A stretch of DNA of 64,000 nt from Elymus sibiricus. Taxonomy: Eukaryota > Streptophyta > Magnoliopsida > Poales > Poaceae. The stretch is from positions 417,507,162-417,571,161 of the forward strand of contig CM077675.1 in NCBI GenBank assembly GCA_039707655.1, given 5' to 3'. Position numbers and translations under genes: made by a program. The notes below the pieces were generated by a model that searched no databases, had not been told where the DNA came from, and saw only the letters and a list, made by a program, of their open reading frames with translations. Positions 21,652 through 35,259 of this stretch are shown piece after piece (within the stretch, counting starts at the first letter, position 1; each line of letters opens with the position of its first letter).

Positions 21652-22952
21652 TGTAAGTGCATCTAGTGCCACCCTTGTTTGGTTTTGGAGTATTGAAGAC
21701 AAACGTGGTTGAGGGACTAATGTGTTTGTGAGAGTTCACAGGATAACACAGAAAGAAGTCCCTGGAGATTCGGTTTAACCGTCGAAGACGACCCCTAAAA
21801 ATATCCGAAGACATTGGTGATGGCCAAAGCCATTGGTGGTATGCGAAGATAATCGCCTGAAGATAATGAAACGCGAAGACGAAGTCTTTTGGTAGTTTTG
21901 TTTCTTCTTTCCTGAGTCATAGGAACCACCGTACTGTTAAGTGGGGTCGATGTGATTGAAGTCAGACGAAGACGTGATGCTCAACCCAAACCTATGTCTT
22001 CGAGTGAAGACAATGAGAGGAAATCTCTTCCAGAGTTGGTTGAGTCAGCTTTACTTGTAGCCCAAGTAAAGCTGTCGCGTGTGTTTGAAATCCGACCGTT
22101 GTGACACGTGTCGGTTGGCCATTGACCCAGGGTCATATTGGTCATATCAGGTCGGGTTACCCGCTGGCTATAAATAGCCCACCCCCTTCACCATGAGAAG
22201 GTGGCTGCTCAGAGAGAGATACGGCTGTTGTCGTTTTGGAGCAACCCACCTCGAAGACATTGAGAGAGAGAAACATCCTGCGAGGATAAACCTAAACACC
22301 TAGAGCTAGAGTGTTTGAGCATCACCGAAGTCGTTCTGTTCTGAGAGAACTGAAGACTTATTACACTTGAAGACTGTGATCTTCCAGACGGTTAGGCGTC
22401 TGGGTCTAGAACAATCCAAGAGTCATTGTGGATCATCGGGTGACCAAGTTTGTACGGGTTTCGGAAGTCTCCCCTGAAGACTTACCTGAGTGATTGGGCG
22501 TTGTCTAAGTGACTTCGGCTCAAGGGGAATAAGGTGAATACGAGGTCTTCTGAGTTCAATCTCAGCCTCCCTAACCAGACGTACAGTTGTCACAGCAACT
22601 GGAACTGGTCCAACAAATCCTGTGTATTCATCTTCGTCAAGCTACTGGTTCTATCCTTCACTCTTTACATTCTGTACTCAACTGTGAAGCCTTTGCATGA
22701 ATACTTCTGACTGAAGACATTCCCCGAAGACATTCATATCTGTTGTTTATCTTCATACCATCTAAGTTTGTCTTCGACTCATCTTGATTTGCTTGTATGT
22801 CTTCATTGTATTGCATGTCTTGCTTAGATCCATGATATATATCCCCACCTGATCCTGTTTCGCTTCCGCATACTTCGAATACATTCATTGTTTCGAAGCC
22901 TTTCATAAAAATCGCCTATTCACCCCCCTCTAGTCGATAACTAGCACTTTCA
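21652..22952 (+). repeat. 5' LTR of Copia element B
   Basis: Starts TGTAAGTGCATCTAGTGCC and ends CTAGCACTTTCA, two bases before the primer site. It contains a TATA-like GGCTATAAATAGCCC at about 22165, consistent with plus-strand transcription. Confidence 0.85.
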
Positions 22953-22954
22953 AT

Positions 22955-22966
22955 TGGTATCAGAGC
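22955..22966 (+). other. Primer binding site of B (initiator Met tRNA)
   Basis: TGGTATCAGAGC two bases after the LTR is the standard plant Copia primer site. Confidence 0.92.
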
Positions 22967-23016
22967 AAGGTACTCCCTTGTTCTGTGTTTCGGTTTAACC
23001 ACCTGGAGTTTTAGCT

Positions 23017-25491
23017 ATGTCGACTGCAGGGATTATCAAGGTCTCCGCTGCGTGCCCTGTCTTCGATGGCACTGACTACCCCTACTGGAAGAACAAGATG
23101 CGCATGCATCTCGAAGCCATTGACAACAACCTATGGTATGTCGTCATGGCAGGCATTCCTGAGGTTGGCGAAGGTGTTACTGCTGCTGATGTGAAGAGGT
23201 TCGCACAACTGGACTCCACCGCCAAGAACATTATCTGTGGTCACCTGACCAAAGGACAGTATGGCCGTGTGAGTGCACTAAACACTGCAAAGCAAATCTA
23301 GGAATGGCTGTCCAAAGTGAATGAAGGTGTCTCATCTTAAAGAGACTCTCGTGTTGATGTGCTTCACAACTTGTTCAACCGCTTCAAAAGACTTGACAAC
23401 GAAAATGTCCAGCTCACATTTGATCGACTCACCGACATCTCAAATGAGTTGAATGCACTTGGCGCCACTGATATCACCAAACATGAAGTCGTGAAGAAGC
23501 TACTCAGATCACTTGACAGTTCCTTTGACACTCTCGCACTCATGATCCAAGAGCGCCCTGACTTCAAGAGTTTGGATCCTGCCGATATCCTCGAGAGGTT
23601 GAACACACATGAATTCCAACAAGCTGAGAAGAGGGATATCTACGGTCCCAGTTACAGTCGCTCTCGTGCCCTGAAGGCCATGGTTGTGTCCTCATCTGAA
23701 GACAACTCTGAATGCAGTTCCGATGGTGCTGAAGACTTTGGAAAAGAACTCGCTCTGCTTGTCAGGAAGTTTAGGAAGTTTGCCAAGTCAAAACGCTATG
23801 CAAAGTCTTCAAAGCGTGATTCCAAAAGGTCTGGTGAAATGTCTTCAAGAGACAGCAAGAAGCAAACCTGTCACAAGTGCAAAAAGGTTGGGCACTTCAT
23901 TGCTGATTGTCCTCGATGGGAATCCAAGAAGAAGAGCAAGGACTATGACTCAGATGACAAGAAGAAGAAGAAGTATGCAAAGTCTTCATCACACAAGAAG
24001 AGTTCATCTGGCAAGGCACATGCTTTCATCGGAAAGGAGATGGATTCACAGTCTGAATCTGGTTCTGAGGCTGAGGAAGCATCTGAGGAGGAATCTGACG
24101 CTGAAGTTCCTGGACTAGAAATGGCTTCGGCATATCTCTCTACGTCTGTCTTCGAACCCGAAGACAATGGCTCCTTCCTCAACACCGAAGCCAGTGATGA
24201 TGATGCTACTCCCGCCTACTGCTTCATGGCGAAAGCCTCCAAGGTATCCTCAAAACCCTCACGTCATGACACTGAATCCGAAGCTGAATCTGATGATGAC
24301 ATGAAACCTAGCTATGCTAAACTTGTAAAAATTGCCACCAAGCAACAAAGTGCCATGGAGAAAATGCAAACTACTCTAGAGAAAAGCGATGACCTGTTAC
24401 GCGAAGAAATGAGTCTGAACGAAACTATGGCTGAAGACATGCGTAGTCTTCGTTCAAGGTTTGAGGATCTCCAAAGTCGTCATGATGCCCTCTCAACTGA
24501 TCATGAGAAGCTTTCTCTCGAATATCTTAAGAAAAAGATTGATCTTGAGAAGTTGAGAGAATCTCATGATGACCTACGGAAGGAAAACGACTCACTCCTA
24601 GCAGAACAGATCAGTACCGCTCAGGATGAATTTGATGCTCCATGCTTAAAATGCATTGCTCGTGAAGCTAATGATTCAACTGTTGAATGTTCAAATGCTT
24701 CTGAAAATGCATTATCTTCAACTGTATATGTGGTAACTAACCCCTCATCTGAGGAAACCACTGCCATCATTGACGACAATGACAGGTTGAAGACATTGCT
24801 TGAAACAGGCATGTACAAGAGTCTTAAAGGACATCAGATTCTTTGTGATGTCCTAAAGAAGACAATCTTGAACAAAAACCCTAGGAAAGAGGGTTTGGGT
24901 TTCGAAAGAAACATCAATGTTGATGGTTCCTACTGGACTCCTGAGCAGTATCCCAAAACCACATGGATTGCTGCAAAAGGACCTTCAGTGGATCCATCAA
25001 CATTATCTGGCTTTAACTGTGCTAACCCTGTCATCGTTGACGAGTCATTTGACTCAAATTATAAGTTGTTCAAATCTATGAATGGTGAAGTGTTTGCCAG
25101 GTATATTGGAACTAACTGCAGGAATGGTTCACCTATGAAGAAGATCTGGGTTCCCAAATGTCTTCTTGAGAAGCTTCCAGTCAATGTCATGACACCACCA
25201 AGGAAGAAGACAAACTCCAGATCAAAGTCTTCATATGGAACTAAATCTTCATATGATCATTCTAACACGTATGTTTCGCAGGGCAGAACTGAAAGGGCTC
25301 ATGAATATGTGCACTATGGCATTAACCGTTATGTTCATCCCACTAAGAACTTCTCTGCATATTCATTTGAATATTCTAACCCCCCTATGAAACGTACTAT
25401 TAGGGCATCCTTGCCTAAATCCTCTGATGCTGCCTTACGTCTCATTGCTTCTAAGCCACCCCTGCGCATGTGGGTGGTTAAAAAGAACTAA
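23017..25491 (+). pseudogene. Copia B gag, two in-frame stops
   Basis: ATG at 23017 opens a frame that continues to 25491. It is broken by TAG at 23299-23301 and TAA at 23338-23340, both explicable by a single G-to-A or C-to-T change. The N-terminal gag fold (YPYWKNKMRMHLEA) is followed by the UBN2-type region. A CCHC zinc knuckle CHKCKKVGHFIADC lies near 23870, then acidic Ser/Glu-rich and coiled-coil segments. Family role: capsid/nucleocapsid packaging of element RNA. The C-terminal half is long for Copia gag and has no recognised domain. Confidence 0.88.
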
Positions 25492-25700
25492 TATCTTCAT
25501 GCAGTATCGGGTCTCTAGATGGGATGAAGCCTATCTTGAAGATAATCTCTGGAGACCCAAAAACAATCTTGTTTGAACACAAGATAACCAATGCGAATGT
25601 TATCATTCATATCGTCCAGTGTCTTCATACAATCGTGCACTGCTATATCTTCATCAATGCATGTTACAATTGCATGCCTTGGTGAACTAGACTAATTCTC

Positions 25701-28700
25701 TGTAACAGCCCGAGACCGACGCGCCAGAAGATTCCCCTTTTTATTCCGTTGTCATCGTGTCATTCGTTTGGTTGTCGCATTCATCATCACATCATTCGCA
25801 TCATCCGCATTGCATCAGCACTCCATTGTCGTCAGTTTTCAAAACTGCACCCGTTCGTAGTCGCCGGTTCTCTCCGTTCTCATCGACGATCGTTTCGAGA
25901 CCAACCACACTCGCACGCGCCCGCGACATCTTTAAATATTGTTTTCAAAAGTGCGTATAAAATATTCTCGGATTGGGTCGAAACTTGGCATGCGGTCTTG
26001 TTATGTTGTAGGTGGACCGCCTGCCAAATTTCGTCGCAATCGGAAGTCGTTTGGTACCCCAACGTTCAACTGTAGCGGTAGCATCATCGGGTTATATATC
26101 GGACGTTTTCGGTTTTGAAACAAACTTGTCACGGGCCACAATTCTTCCTCTCTTCTCAGCCCAAACCCCCTCTACACAGCCCGCTAGCCTAAACCTAGCC
26201 TCAGCTCGCGACCGGAGCCGTCCGATCGCGATCGCACGGTCCGAAAACGAGCAAAGACCCCTAACCCTAGACCTACCTGCTATAAATAGCAACCCTACCC
26301 TGCCAGATTTGGACAACCTCCCTCCACCTCGAATCCCGTGCGCCCCAAACCCTAGCCGCCACTTGGCAAGCACCCCTCCACCACCAGCCGCCGTGGCCCG
26401 CGAAGCCCATCCGGGGCCCGCCCGGGCCCGGATCGGGCCGCGCCATCGGTCGTACGCCGTGCCGCTCGGGAGCTCGCCCGCTCCTCCCGAGCTACTAAGC
26501 CCCCAGCGCCGGTGCCCTGCGATGGCCACTCCAACGAGCCCCGGCACCGCTGCAAGCCTCGCTGGCCCCCGCCTCCGCGCCGGTAGCCGGCCGAGGCCAA
26601 GCCCCGCAGCAGCTCGCCGCTGCGCCCATCCGCTTCCCCGCCGCCAACCGCCATGGATGCCGCCGGCCCCAAAGCTCCGGCCGCCGCCGGTGTCATAGCC
26701 GTCGTCGTTCCGCACCAAACCGACGGATCTGGACCTCCCCTTGCCGAATCCGCGCCACTCGCGCCCCGCCATCGCCTGCTCGCCGGAGATCGAGGGCGCC
26801 GCCGGCGCGTCGTCCGTCTCGATCCAGGGAGGCGCTCGAGCCGCGCGTTGACCACGTCCCGCCAGTTGGGCCCCGCCACCGCGGCCCAGCCCAGCTCCGT
26901 CTGGCCTCTGGGCCCTTGGTGAGCAAGCCAGCCCCCTCCCTTTCCGTTATGTGACGCCCTGTGCGTCGTATTGTTAACAGTCGCCCATGCCACTGTTTCG
27001 GGCCCTGTGCTAGATTTGGCCCATTGGCGTTTTTTAATTGCAGAAAAGTGCATGATTTTAAAATGCTCATAAGTAATTAACCGTGCTTCGTATCGAATTA
27101 TTTTATATATGTAAAATGTGTAGAATTTCGTGTAGATTCGCATTGTCCCGTTTTCGCAAATGATAAAAATGTTTAACATGCCATTTTCTGTTAATTTGCA
27201 TAATTGTCATGATTTGCATTGCGCATAAATATTTAAGCGTGCATCCGAATTAATCAAACCCTATATGTAAAATGTGTAGATTAATTATATCGCATTTTCA
27301 TGCATGATAAAAATATGTAATGTGATGTTTGCATTTTATTTGCATAAATAACTTGCTAAAACGTTTTATGTCCTAATCTCGCATAATTGTTGTGTCATCG
27401 TTTCTTTAACAAAAACCCACATATTATATATGATTTTGGGGTAGAAAAATCCATAGAAGTTACCTGTGCAATTAGTTTTGTCATTTGAGCATTTTTGTGT
27501 GCATGATTATTTTGCTATGATGCCCTTTTTTGTGTGTGAATTAATCCATGCATGATATGAATTATTGTTGAACATGAAATATGCCCTTGGACATGTGTGT
27601 TAGGCCCTGGTATTTTGGTTGCTATAGAAATCCATGTTTAGGTGTTATTTTCTTGTTGCCAACATGCCATAAAATATTGCTATTTTGAGGGGTCTAAATA
27701 ATTCTAAGTCTGAAACTGTTATTTTGTTGCCATGTTGCCATGTGGTTTGCTATTGATCTAGAAGGCTTTTGTGGTTGCTCCCAAGGGGACTTTTGTTAAG
27801 CATGTTATTGTCTATCAGGTTATGCCATTTGTTGCCATGTATAAGATTTGCATCATAGTTATTTCTGTTGTCCAACATGCCAATCTGTTAAAAACTGCTG
27901 CTCATGTCTTGTCTAATTTTCACTAAGTCTGAGAATCTATTTTCTTCATAATGCCATGTTGTGTTGATGCTAGCCATGAACCTGTGCATAATTAGACCTT
28001 GCAATCATGGAATGAATTGTAGTGCATCATGCCCACTACCATGCTGTAAATTTTCATGCCATGATATGCCCTATAGCATATAGTTTTTTTTGCTGCCAAT
28101 ATGTCTTCGTGAAAAACTGCTATGCTAAAAACTGTTATTTTCACTAAGTCCTAATTTGCTATATTTTATTGCCATGTTGTGAGCTTCCTACCATGTGATC
28201 CATGACTCTTTTGAGTATGATATGTGAAGATGAAATGAAGTGCGTGTTATATGCTACTACCCCATGCTTAGTTTGTGCATATTAGGATCTTGGAGCTTGT
28301 TGTTTTCATGTGTGCAATATGCTATGTTATTGTTTTGGACAGATTTGAACTAAAACTTGTATTGGTGATTGTGGTTGAACCGTAGCTCCGTTTTGGGCAT
28401 GCCATATATGAATCTTGCCTAGAATTGCATGTAGTTTCATAATATCTTGCTGCATCCATGATTTAACATGCTTGTGATGGTTGTTTGCATGCATTTTGCA
28501 TTCATGACATATGCATCTTGTGTTGGTCATATCTTTTAGGCCGTAGCTCCGTTTTATATGATCTATATATGTAAATCGACTAGAATGATGAGTAGAATAT
28601 CATTGTGCACTTTATTTTCCTGTTTAATAAATATAAAACATGGTTAGTTCAGATCTGGACCAAATTCATAATTTGCATATGAGGTCGCTTCGGAAATACT

Positions 28701-30778
28701 ATAAGTTGTTTTCGGCTTCATTTAAACTTGCCTAGATGTCTATTTTACTTATGCTTCACCTCTTGCCATGTTAAACAACACTTAAACTTGTCATGTAAAT
28801 AAACGAGAGTGAACTAAATGATTCGAACATGGAGTTTCGTCAATATGCAACTCGTTGCATATTGAACTTCACTTAATGTGTAGGAGTTGATTGTTGTGTT
28901 TTCCCATGTCATGCATAACATGCATCATCCTTGTTGTGCATCATGTCATGCATAGGTCGTGGTGTTTATCATGTGTTGATAGTTGTTTCCGGATTGCTTC
29001 TTCTCGATAGAGTTCCGAAAGCGTTCGGAGTGTGAGGATTCGTTCGACTACGTTGGCTCGTCTTCTTCATGGATTCGTTCTTCTTCCAAGCGGGATCTCA
29101 GGCAAGATGACCATTTCCCTGGATACCATTACTATCATTGCCATGCTAGATGTCTCGTTTCTATCACTGTCTCGCTACCTACCACTTGTATGTCAAGCCT
29201 CCCAAATGCCATGATAAGCCTCTAACCCTCCACATCCCAGCAAACCATTGTTTGGCTACGTTACCGCTTGCTCAGCCCTTCTTATAGCGCTGCTAGTTGC
29301 AGGTGCAAGTTGTTTCCATGTGCAACATGGATATTTTGACCTATCACAATATTATTGCTATTTAATTTAATGCACATATATACTTGGTAAAGGGTGGAAG
29401 GCTTGGCCTTTTGCTCGGTGTTTTGTTCCACTCTTGCCGTCCTAGTTACTTGTGAACCGGTGTTATGTTCCATATTGAGCGCTCCTAACATGCTCGGGGT
29501 TGTTATGGGGACCCCCTTGATTTTCGTTTTAGGATAAAACTTGTCTAGCAAGGCCCAACTTTGGTACTACATTTGCCCAACATAATAATTCTAATAATTA
29601 ACTTGACGCATAGGGAGTTAGCGCTACCCGAGGTTCGTTTCAACATAATACAGGGGGGCCAGTGCTGCTGGTGCTGGTCCAAAACAGAGCCACTTGCGGG
29701 GCCACCCGGGGCAACTCGGGGGATCTCTATTCGGCCACCGTACGTACTGCTCATCCGGTCGTGTCCTGAGAACGAGATACGCGGCTCCTATCGGGTTCGT
29801 CGACACGTCGGGCGGCCTTGTTGGATTTGTTTTACCTTTCTCGAACGTCTTGTGCGCGGGATTTCGACGACACTTCGGGCTATCTCGAAGTTGAGATTTT
29901 CGATCGGGATTCCGTGAATACTATGGGTGATTCCGCGGTTGAGGAATTCCAACGCGGCGTGCGGTTAGTTTGTGATGGATGAGTTGGAGCACCCCTGCAG
30001 GGTTAAATCTTTCGGAAAGCCGTGCCCGTGGTTACGTGGCAACTTGGAAACTTTGTTTAACACCCGGTCATAGCAAACTTGAAGTAAACTCAAATAAAAT
30101 ACACCAACTGTGTGCATAACCGTGACTGTCTCTTCTTGTGAGTTCTGCATCCAAGAGAGAACACAGTGGGGTTATGTTTGACGTAAGTAGGTGTTCAGGA
30201 TCTCTTAGAGATCATTACTAGTTCACGTCTGTTTATACGCCAATCATCCCCCCTTATTCTTGTACTCGTAAGTTAGCCACTCAAATAAATGCTTAGTGCT
30301 TGCTGCAGCCTCACCACTTAACCATACCTCACCCATTAAGCTTTAATTGTCTTGATACCCTTGGAAATGAGATTGCTGAGTCCCTGTGGCTCATAGATTA
30401 CTACAACAACAGTTGCAGGTGCAGGTAATGCGATGATTTGACGTGAGCGCGATGCTTGTTTGATTTGGAGTCCTTCTTCTCCTTCATTGATCATAGGATG
30501 GGTTCCAGGCGGCAGCCTGGGATAGCAAGGATGGATGTCATTTAATCGTTTGTTTTCGTCCGTAGTCGGACCCTGCTCTTCTTTATGATGTTTGGATATG
30601 TTGTTGTATTGATGTGACCTTGATTTAGCTTGTGGTGAGTGTAATCCAATTCCATATACTCATCTCTTCTTTACATGTACTTGTAATGATCCATTCTTGC
30701 GAAACGACGAGATGCGCTTCTATCCCTGTCGAGGTCCTCGTGCCAAAATAAGGATAGGATCGCATCTTGGGCGTTACA
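25701..30778. mobile_element. LARD-like solo LTR D (5.1 kb), inserted in B
   Basis: Ends TGTAACAGCCC and GGGCGTTACA form short inverted termini, flanked by a perfect TTCTC duplication at 25696-25700 and 30779-30783. The element is 5078 bp with no internal terminal repeat, no primer site and no retroelement domain. It has a GC-rich leader-like segment at 26150-26930 with overlapping meaningless ORFs, then about 2 kb of AT-rich sequence dotted with TGCCATGTT-like words. Size and ends fit a solo LTR of the Sukkula/Erika-type LARD group of Triticeae. The name is from memory and unverified. Confidence 0.7.
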
Positions 30779-32092
30779 TTCTCGATGCAGGAAGACAAAT
30801 GCAATGCCACTGAATGGATTATGGATAGTGGATGCACCAGTCATATGACTGGTGATCGAAGCCTATTGATGGAGCAAACTCTTCGACCTCCAACAAAAGA
30901 CCACATCGTCTTTGCTGACAAGAGCAACAGCAAAGTATTGAGGCTAGGTAGAGTTTCTATCTCAAGGGACCGACACATGGAAAACGTCATGCTTGTCGAA
31001 TCCCTTGGTTACAACTTGATGTCTGTCTCAATGCTCTGTGACTTAGATATGCTTGTCATATTTGGCAAATTTTGATGTGTTGTGCTAATGGCCTCTGACA
31101 AAACCAAAGTCTTCGAAGGTTTTCGAAGAGGTGATTTGTACATGGTAGACTTCTCTGCAGGACCACAGGTTGCCTCATGTCTTCTAGCAAAGGCTTCAGA
31201 ATGCTGGTTATGGCACATAATGCTAGGACATGCTGGGATGAGGAACTTACACACACTCGCCAAGAAGAAGCTTATCATTGGCGTTGAAGGTGTCAAGTTC
31301 AAGAAGGACCACCTCTGTGGTGCATGTGAAGCCGGGAACATGACTAGGGCCAAACATCCCTCGAAGACAGTCATGACGACCACTCGTCCCTTCGAGCTGC
31401 TACATATGGACTTATTCGGCCCTACTCACTACTCCACCTTCTCTACCACTGCAAATCTATATGGCTTCGTAATTGTTGATGACTATTCTCGATTCACTTG
31501 GGTGCATATCATACTCTATAAAACAGAAGTGCAGGATGTCTTCAGGGGCTTCGCAAATAGGTGTATGAACAACTACAACATCAAGATCAAGCACATTAGG
31601 AGTGACAATGGCACTGAATTCAAGAACACAAGCTTGGATACCTATCTTGATACTCTTGGCATCACTCATGAGTTCTTTGCTCCATACACTCCTCAGCAGA
31701 ATGGCGTCGTGGAGCGCAAGAACAGGACTCTTATTGAGATGGCTCGCACCATGCTTGACGAATACAAGACACCACGGAAGCTATGGCCTGGAGCCATTGA
31801 TACTGCATGCCATATCATCAACAGAGTATATCTTCACAAGTTCTTCAAGAAAACATCATATGAGCTTCTCACCGGTAATAAACCCAATGTAAGTTATTTC
31901 AAAGTCTTCGGTGCAAGATGCTGGATAAGGGATCCACACCACACTTCAAAATTTGCACCGAAAGCACACGAGGGTTTCATGCTTGGTTATGGAAAGGATC
32001 CGCACACCTACAGAGTCTTCAACACTTTCCACAACAAAGTTGTTGAAACTGTAGATGTGCGATTCGATGAAACTAATGGCTCGTAAAGAGAG
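30779..32092 (+). pseudogene. Copia B protease and integrase segment
   Basis: The frame resumes after D with the aspartic protease motif DSGCTSHMTGD (near 30828). It is stopped by TGA at 31073-31075 (a C-to-T-type change) and continues in the same frame. Integrase shows an HHCC finger (LWHIMLGH, then CGACEAGN) and a complete D,D,E triad in LHMDLFGP, IRSDNGTEF and GVVERKN. A TAA at 32084-32086 just before insertion E again fits C-to-T. The open stretch 31082-32086 codes the integrase core. Relic, not functional. Confidence 0.88.
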
Positions 32093-33680
32093 TGCTACCT
32101 CTTGAGCATGCGTTGGGTTTTCCCTTGAAGAGGAAAGGGTGATGCAGCGAAGTAGGATAAGTATTTCCCTCGGTTTGTTGAGAACCAAGGTATCAATCCA
32201 GTAGGAGGAACAAGCAAGACACCAATATTTGCACCTACACAAACAATCAAACACTTGCACTCAATGCTATAAAGGGGTTGTCAATCCCTTCACGGTTACT
32301 TGCAAGGATGAGATCTGATAGAGATAGATATAGATGATTGCCAAAAGTAAAACTAAAAGGAAAGTAAATAAAATTGCAGCAAGGTATTTTTGGTATTTTT
32401 GGTTTATAGATCTGAAAATATATGATGGAAAATAGACCCGGGAGCCATAGGTTTCACTAGAGGCTTCTCTCTTAAAGGAAAACGATACGGTGGGTGAACA
32501 AATTACTGTCGAGCAATTGATAGAAAAGCGCATAGTTATGACGATATCCAAGGCAATGATTATGCATATAGGCATCACGTCCATGTCAAGCAGACCGAAA
32601 CGATTCTGCATCTACTACTATTACTCCACACATCGACCGACTCCTGCCTGCATCTAGAGTATTAAGTTCATGAAGAACAGAGTAACGCATTAGGTAAGAT
32701 GACATGATGTAGAGGGATAAACTCAAGCAATATGATGAAAACCCCATCTTTTTATCCTCAATGGCAACAATACAATACGTGCCTCGCTACCCCTACTTTG
32801 TCACTGGGTGAGGACACCGCAAGATTGAACCCAAAACTAAGCACTTCTCCCATTGCAAGAATTACCAATCTAGTTGGCCAAACCAAACCAATAACTCGAA
32901 GAGACTTGCAAAGATATGAAATCATGCATATAAGAATTCAGATTTGACTCAAATAATATTCATAGATAAGCTGATCATAAGCCCACAATTCATCGGATCT
33001 CGACAAACACACCGCACAAAAGTATTACATCGAATAGATCTCCATGAAGATCATGAAGAACATGGTATTGAAGAGCAAAGAGAGAGAAGAAGCCATCTAG
33101 CTACTTGCTATGGACCCGAAGGTCTGTGGTGGACTACTCACGCATCATCGGAGGGGCAATGGAGTTGATGTAGATGCCCTCCGTGATCGAATCCCCCGCC
33201 GGCAGATTACCGGAAAAGGCTCCAAGATTGGATCTCATGGGAACCAAGGCTCCTGGCGGCGGAAAAGTATTTTTGTGGCTCTCTCTGGTATCCAGGGAAT
33301 ATTTGGGAATTTATAGGTCGAAGAGATAGGGCAGGAGACCTACCGTGGGCCCAAAAGCCAGGGGGGCGCCCCCCTAGGGCGCGCCCCTGTGGCTTGTGAC
33401 GCCACGGCAGCTCTTCTGCCTTGGTCTCCAAGCTTGATAGGTTGCTTCTGGTCCAAGAAAAATCATATCGAAGATTTTATTCCGTTTGGACTTCGTTTAA
33501 TATTCCTTATCTGCAATACTCAAAAACAAGGAAAAAACAAAAACTGGCACTAGGCTCTAGATTAATAGGTTAGTCCCAAAATTAATATAAAATAGCATAT
33601 TAATGCATATAAAACATCCAAAACAGATAATATAATAGCATGGAACAATCAAAAATTATAGATACGTTGGATACGTATCA
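32093..33680 (-). mobile_element. Gypsy-type solo LTR E, inserted in B
   Basis: Perfect GAGAG duplications at 32088-32092 and 33681-33685 flank a 1588-bp sequence. On the minus strand it begins TGATACGTATCCAACGTATC, which is typical of common Triticeae Gypsy LTRs, and it ends ...GAGGTAGCA. No internal region or second LTR remains, so it is a solo LTR. It includes a GC-rich hairpin at 33353-33398. Exact family not verified. Confidence 0.88.
33353..33398. repeat. GC-rich hairpin (AAGCCAGGGGGGCGCC...GGCTTGTG)
   Basis: Inverted arms around a short loop. This is the same motif as in element F at 43029, 49233 and 51820. Confidence 0.7.
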
Positions 33681-34392
33681 GAGAGCACCTACCTCCTGTG
33701 CTAGATGAACCACCTCCTGACGAAGCTATCAGATTGATGGGAACTGGAGAAATCATGCCTGAAGAACCAGAGGTTGAAGAAGTCATCATTCCTCCATCCA
33801 CCCAGCACGAAGACAATGCTGAAACTGAAGACATTGCTGCTGACGAAGACAGTGCTTGGCAGCAAGAACAAAGTCTTCGCCCTGCTCATCCGCACGTGGC
33901 TAATGAAGTCCAAATTGAGAGAATGCTAGACAGCATAAATGCACCAGGTCCACTCACTCGCTCAAGAGCAACTCAACTGGCTAACTTTTGTGGGCATTTT
34001 GCTTTTGCATCTATCACAGAGCCCACCAAAGTAGATGAAGCTTTCAAGGAATCAGAATGGATTCAAGCCATGCAAGAAGAGCTTCACCAGTTCGAACTCA
34101 ACAATGTGTGGGAGCTCGTGAAGCACCCTGATCCAAGGAAGCACAACATCATTGGCACGAAGTGGATCTTCCGCAAAAAGCAAGATGTGTCTGGCCAAGT
34201 CGTCCGAAACAAGGCTCGACTTGTGGCCCAAGGTTACACACAAGTCGAGGGTATTGATTTCGGTGAAACATTTGCTCCTGTTGCTAGACTCAAAGCTATT
34301 CGCATATTACTTGCTTATGCTAACCATCATTACATATGCTTGTATCAAATGGATGTCAAAAGTGCATTCCTCAATGGTAAGATTGAGGAAGA
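33681..34392 (+). pseudogene. Copia B reverse transcriptase, truncated
   Basis: After an acidic linker ([12 protein letters not shown]) the reverse transcriptase domain starts at about 34040 ([14 protein letters not shown]) and runs through [11 protein letters not shown] and [11 protein letters not shown]. It ends at 34392, where element C begins, so the YVDD active-site block and RNase H are absent. Confidence 0.9.
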
Positions 34393-35259
34393 TGTCGGGG
34401 CACGGATGCTCACGGTCACCTATGGGACCAGAGGTCCCTTGTGGTTCGGCAAGGGGGGGTCACGTTGCACGAAGAGCATGAGACGGCACGACGATCAGGA
34501 CACAAGCATTTTACCCAGGTTCGGGCCGCTGCTAAGCGTAAAACCCTACTCCTGCTTTTTGGTGGATTGATTGGAGGAACACGAAGAACGCTCAGCACCT
34601 AACCCCGGCGAGGACTGTTGTCGGGGAAAGAGCTGCTATGCGAGTACAAGTGTTCGGGGGTTCGAATTGCCAACCTCCTGAGCTAGGTTGCCTTGGGCCT
34701 CCTTTTATAGTGCAAGGGGTCACCACAATGGCAAAACAGTCATTATCTATTGAATAGATAGCCAAGCAGAGCTATCATACCTAACTCTGGCAGTTAGGAC
34801 AAAATGCCATGATTACCTGCCTAGGTGGCGCTTGGGGGTGCATCCCCGGCAAGCTCTTGCCACTGCTTGGCCGGTCGTTGCTTATGGTCTTGACACGCTG
34901 CAGGGCGGGTGTCAACTGAGCGTAACTTGCATTCCGATGTGTCGCCATGTGCTTAACGAGAGCTGATTAGCCGCCTGAGGGCTCGGCACCGCATCGATAA
35001 GTGATAGGCGTACCGATGCGGTGGAGCGGTGGCTGGTTGGCTCGCGCCTGCCGGGGAGTGGCTTGCCGGGTCTTCTGGGAGGTGTGCATGTCTTGGTCCC
35101 CGGCAAGCGTCGGGGGTGTGCTTGGCACGTTGCAGTCCAGGCTTGGGCTACCGCGTTGAGCTTGTTGAAGTCTTGTCTTGATTGTTGCCAGGCGCTGGTG
35201 GCTGCCTGTCTATGCACAAGTCAGGGGAAAATGAACACCCCTGTTTGTTTATTCCGACA
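34393..35259 (-). repeat. 3' LTR of Gypsy fragment C
   Basis: Ends TGTCGGGG and TTCCGACA are inverted. The neighbouring sequence at 35260-35277, read on the minus strand, is G-rich just before the LTR. Confidence 0.7.

Larger units (their letters stand above)
21652..34392 (+). mobile_element. Copia LTR retrotransposon B, 3'-truncated, nested in A
   Basis: It begins with a 1301-bp LTR and a Met-tRNA primer site, then gag, protease, integrase and the start of reverse transcriptase, all on the plus strand. It is interrupted by D (25701-30778) and E (32093-33680), and cut at 34392 where Gypsy fragment C begins inside reverse transcriptase. Its 3' half and 3' LTR are missing from the window. The expected left target duplication is GTGGA at 21647-21651; the right copy is lost. 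Confidence 0.88.

Noticed and set aside
26012..27179. Long ORFs on both strands in the GC-rich part of element D
   Set aside because: Pro/Ala/Arg-rich translations in several overlapping frames are composition artefacts inside a non-coding LTR-like sequence.
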